Below are positions 4,944-6,726 of a stretch of 6,726 bases of DNA, piece after piece (the first letter of the stretch is position 1; the number at the start of each line of letters is the position of its first letter). Origin of the DNA: Saprospiraceae bacterium (GTDB lineage: Bacteria > Bacteroidota > Bacteroidia > Chitinophagales > Saprospiraceae); NCBI GenBank assembly GCA_020436955.1, contig JAGQWW010000135.1, positions 1 through 6,726 of the forward strand, written 5' to 3'. The position numbers were made by a program, and so were the translations under genes. The notes beneath the pieces were generated by a model. The model saw only the letters and a program-made list of their open reading frames with translations, did no database searches and had not been told where the DNA came from.

Positions 4944-6726
4944 ATGGACAAAAAATTTTCTCCCGAAGTTAGACAGGTCATAAAAACCAGTCGCGAGGTA
5001 GCAATGAAACTTGGTCACGATTTTATCGGTACCGAGCATTTGCTATTAGGGATTGTAGCTAAGAGAGATTCACTTGCTGTAAAAGTACTGGATTCATTAG
5101 AGGTGGATTTGGACGAGTTGGTTGAAAATATCCAAAATTCTATCAAGAAAATCGCCCCTACTAATCATACTTCTCTTGAAATTGGAAGTCTTCCCCTAAG
5201 CCGTCAGGCTGAAAAGGTGTTGAAGGTTACCATTCTTGAGGCAAAAAATATGAAGGCCGCAGTTGCAAACCCTGAACATTTAATGCTTTCTATCTTAAAA
5301 GAAAACTCTAGCCAGGCATCGAAAGTGATGACTGACTTCGATGTAGACTATGAAGTGTACAAAGCAGAATTAGAGTTTGTAAGACAGGAGCAGGATTTCA
5401 ATGCATCCTTTATGGATCCTTATTCACAAGCACCTACCGATCCGGAGGAGCCATTTGAAGAGGAAGAACAAACAAGATATCCAAGAAAAGGCTCTACGAA
5501 ATCTCGTACGCCTGTATTGGATAATTTTGGAAGGGATATCACCAAATTGGCAGAAGAGGATAAGTTGGATCCAATCATTGGACGTGAGAATGAAATCGAG
5601 CGTGTTAGCCAAATCCTTTCTCGTCGTAAGAAGAATAATCCAATCCTGATAGGTGAGCCAGGTGTTGGTAAAACAGCCATCGTTGAAGGTCTGGCCCTTC
5701 GAATCAACCAGCGCAAAGTTTCCAGAACGCTTTTCGATAAGAGAATCGTGATGTTGGATATGGCTGCATTGGTTGCCGGTACCAAATACCGCGGACAGTT
5801 CGAAGAGCGTATGAAAGCCATTATGAACGAATTGGAGAAGTCCAGAGACGTTATCCTTTTCATAGATGAGATTCATACAATCGTTGGCGCGGGTGGTGCA
5901 ACCGGTTCGCTGGATGCATCCAACATCTTTAAACCAGCGCTTGCAAGAGGTGAATTGCAATGTATCGGTGCATCTACGCTGGATGAATACCGTCAGTACA
6001 TTGAAAAAGATGGTGCACTGGACAGAAGATTCCAAAAGGTAATGGTTGATCCACCTTCAGCTGAAGAGTGTATCCACATCCTTAATAACATTAAGCCTAA
6101 GTACGAGGCATTTCATAATGTAACCTATAGCGATACCTCCATCACCGCTTGTGTGAAGTTGAGTGACCGTTATATCACCGATAGATTTTTGCCGGATAAG
6201 GCGATTGATATCCTGGATGAGGTGGGTGCCAGAGTACACTTGAAAAATATCCACGTTCCTAAGCACATCGAAGATTTGGAAAAACAAATTGAAGATGTGA
6301 AGGAGCAAAAAAATCAGGCAGTAAAAAATCAGCAGTACGAATTGGCTGCAGATTTACGTGACAATGAATCTAAATTGGCACGCAACCTTGAGATTGCCAA
6401 AAACGAGTGGGAGGAAGAAGCAAAAACCAAGCGTTATCCTGTAGATGAAGAAGATATTGCGGAAGTAGTAGCCATGATGACCGGTATTCCGGTAAAACGT
6501 GTGGCGCAAAATGAGAGCAAGAAACTCTTCACCATGGCGGCTGATATGAAAAAAGCCATCATTGGTCAGGATGAAGCCATCAATAAGATTACCAAAGCCA
6601 TTCAAAGGAACAGGGTAGGCTTGAAGGATCCTAAGAAACCAATTGGGTCTTTCATATTCCTTGGACCAACCGGTGTAGGTAAAACGGAATTGGCAAAAGC
6701 ATTGGCAAGATATCTTTTCGATTCAG
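4944..6726 (+). CDS. clpC: ATP-dependent Clp protease ATPase subunit ClpC (3' truncated)
   Basis: The first 594 codons of an HSP100/Clp AAA+ unfoldase, which feeds substrates to ClpP in the cytoplasm; the family is usually about 800-850 residues. The N domain has two Clp_N repeats, starting FSPEVRQVI (about 5) and LPLSRQAEKVL (about 83). A linker at 157-190 runs from acidic (EEPFEEEE) to basic (RKGSTKSR). The first AAA+ module has Walker A GEPGVGKT (237-244), pore-loop KYRG (Tyr282), Walker B VILFIDE (303-309) and arginine-finger candidates Arg361/Arg362 in LDRRF. A coiled middle region at about 445-490 includes a UVR-like motif (QQYELAADLRD), which separates ClpC from ClpB, whose middle domain is much longer. 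The second AAA+ module begins with GPTGVGKT (574-581) and is cut by the window edge, so the ClpP-docking loop cannot be checked. The ATG at 4944 follows an in-frame TAA at 4926-4928. No in-frame stop interrupts it. Confidence 0.97.
   Translation, partial: MDKKFSPEVRQVIKTSREVAMKLGHDFIGTEHLLLGIVAKRDSLAVKVLDSLEVDLDELVENIQNSIKKIAPTNHTSLEIGSLPLSRQAEKVLKVTILEAKNMKAAVANPEHLMLSILKENSSQASKVMTDFDVDYEVYKAELEFVRQEQDFNASFMDPYSQAPTDPEEPFEEEEQTRYPRKGSTKSRTPVLDNFGRDITKLAEEDKLDPIIGRENEIERVSQILSRRKKNNPILIGEPGVGKTAIVEGLALRINQRKVSRTLFDKRIVMLDMAALVAGTKYRGQFEERMKAIMNELEKSRDVILFIDEIHTIVGAGGATGSLDASNIFKPALARGELQCIGASTLDEYRQYIEKDGALDRRFQKVMVDPPSAEECIHILNNIKPKYEAFHNVTYSDTSITACVKLSDRYITDRFLPDKAIDILDEVGARVHLKNIHVPKHIEDLEKQIEDVKEQKNQAVKNQQYELAADLRDNESKLARNLEIAKNEWEEEAKTKRYPVDEEDIAEVVAMMTGIPVKRVAQNESKKLFTMAADMKKAIIGQDEAINKITKAIQRNRVGLKDPKKPIGSFIFLGPTGVGKTELAKALARYLFDS

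Noticed and set aside
5424..6035. Open frame of 203 codons on the - strand
   Set aside because: It lies wholly antisense to clpC, whose + strand frame encodes clear Clp_N and AAA+ motifs; the antisense translation has no recognisable domain.
1..6726. Mobile element, CRISPR array, prophage or defence island
   Set aside because: No transposase, integrase, regularly spaced direct repeats or defence domains are present; gene content and base composition look uniform and housekeeping.

Overview
The window looks like a stretch of ordinary chromosome from a member of the Bacteroidota. The protein styles fit that phylum: a tricorn-like S41 peptidase, a TopA with Gly-Pro C-terminal repeats and no zinc ribbons, and a ClpC with a UVR-type middle region. 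Start codons lack clear Shine-Dalgarno sequences and sit behind A/T-rich leaders, and two exact matches to the Bacteroidota -7 promoter element (TAnnTTTG) lie at plausible places. A family-level assignment (for example Saprospiraceae or another marine or sludge lineage) would be a guess.

Layout, left to right. Bases 1-439 (+) hold the last 145 codons of an S41-family serine peptidase that enters from the left. It converges on, and overlaps by 13 bp, a complete zinc-dependent succinylglutamate desuccinylase/aspartoacylase-family gene (427-1362, -). A 241-bp divergent intergenic region (1363-1603) carries a 15-bp palindrome, a candidate topA promoter and three copies of a 7-bp element. The complete topA (1604-4105, +) follows. 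It ends at a strong bidirectional hairpin terminator (4122-4155) shared with a convergent STAS-domain gene (4177-4575, -). A gene-free, A/T-rich 368-bp divergent region (4576-4943) separates this from the 5' two thirds of clpC (4944-6726, +), which runs off the right edge.

The genes do not form one pathway. They read as housekeeping functions side by side: protein turnover (S41 peptidase, ClpC), DNA supercoiling (TopA), small-molecule or peptide amide hydrolysis (AstE/AspA-like) and partner-switch signalling (STAS). All genes on the + strand are separated by minus-strand genes, so no operon of two or more genes is visible. I found no mobile element, CRISPR array, RNA gene, prophage or defence system, and no convincing undescribed system. 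The most interesting leads are small regulatory structures: the repeat cluster around the topA promoter, and possible alternative hairpins upstream of clpC.
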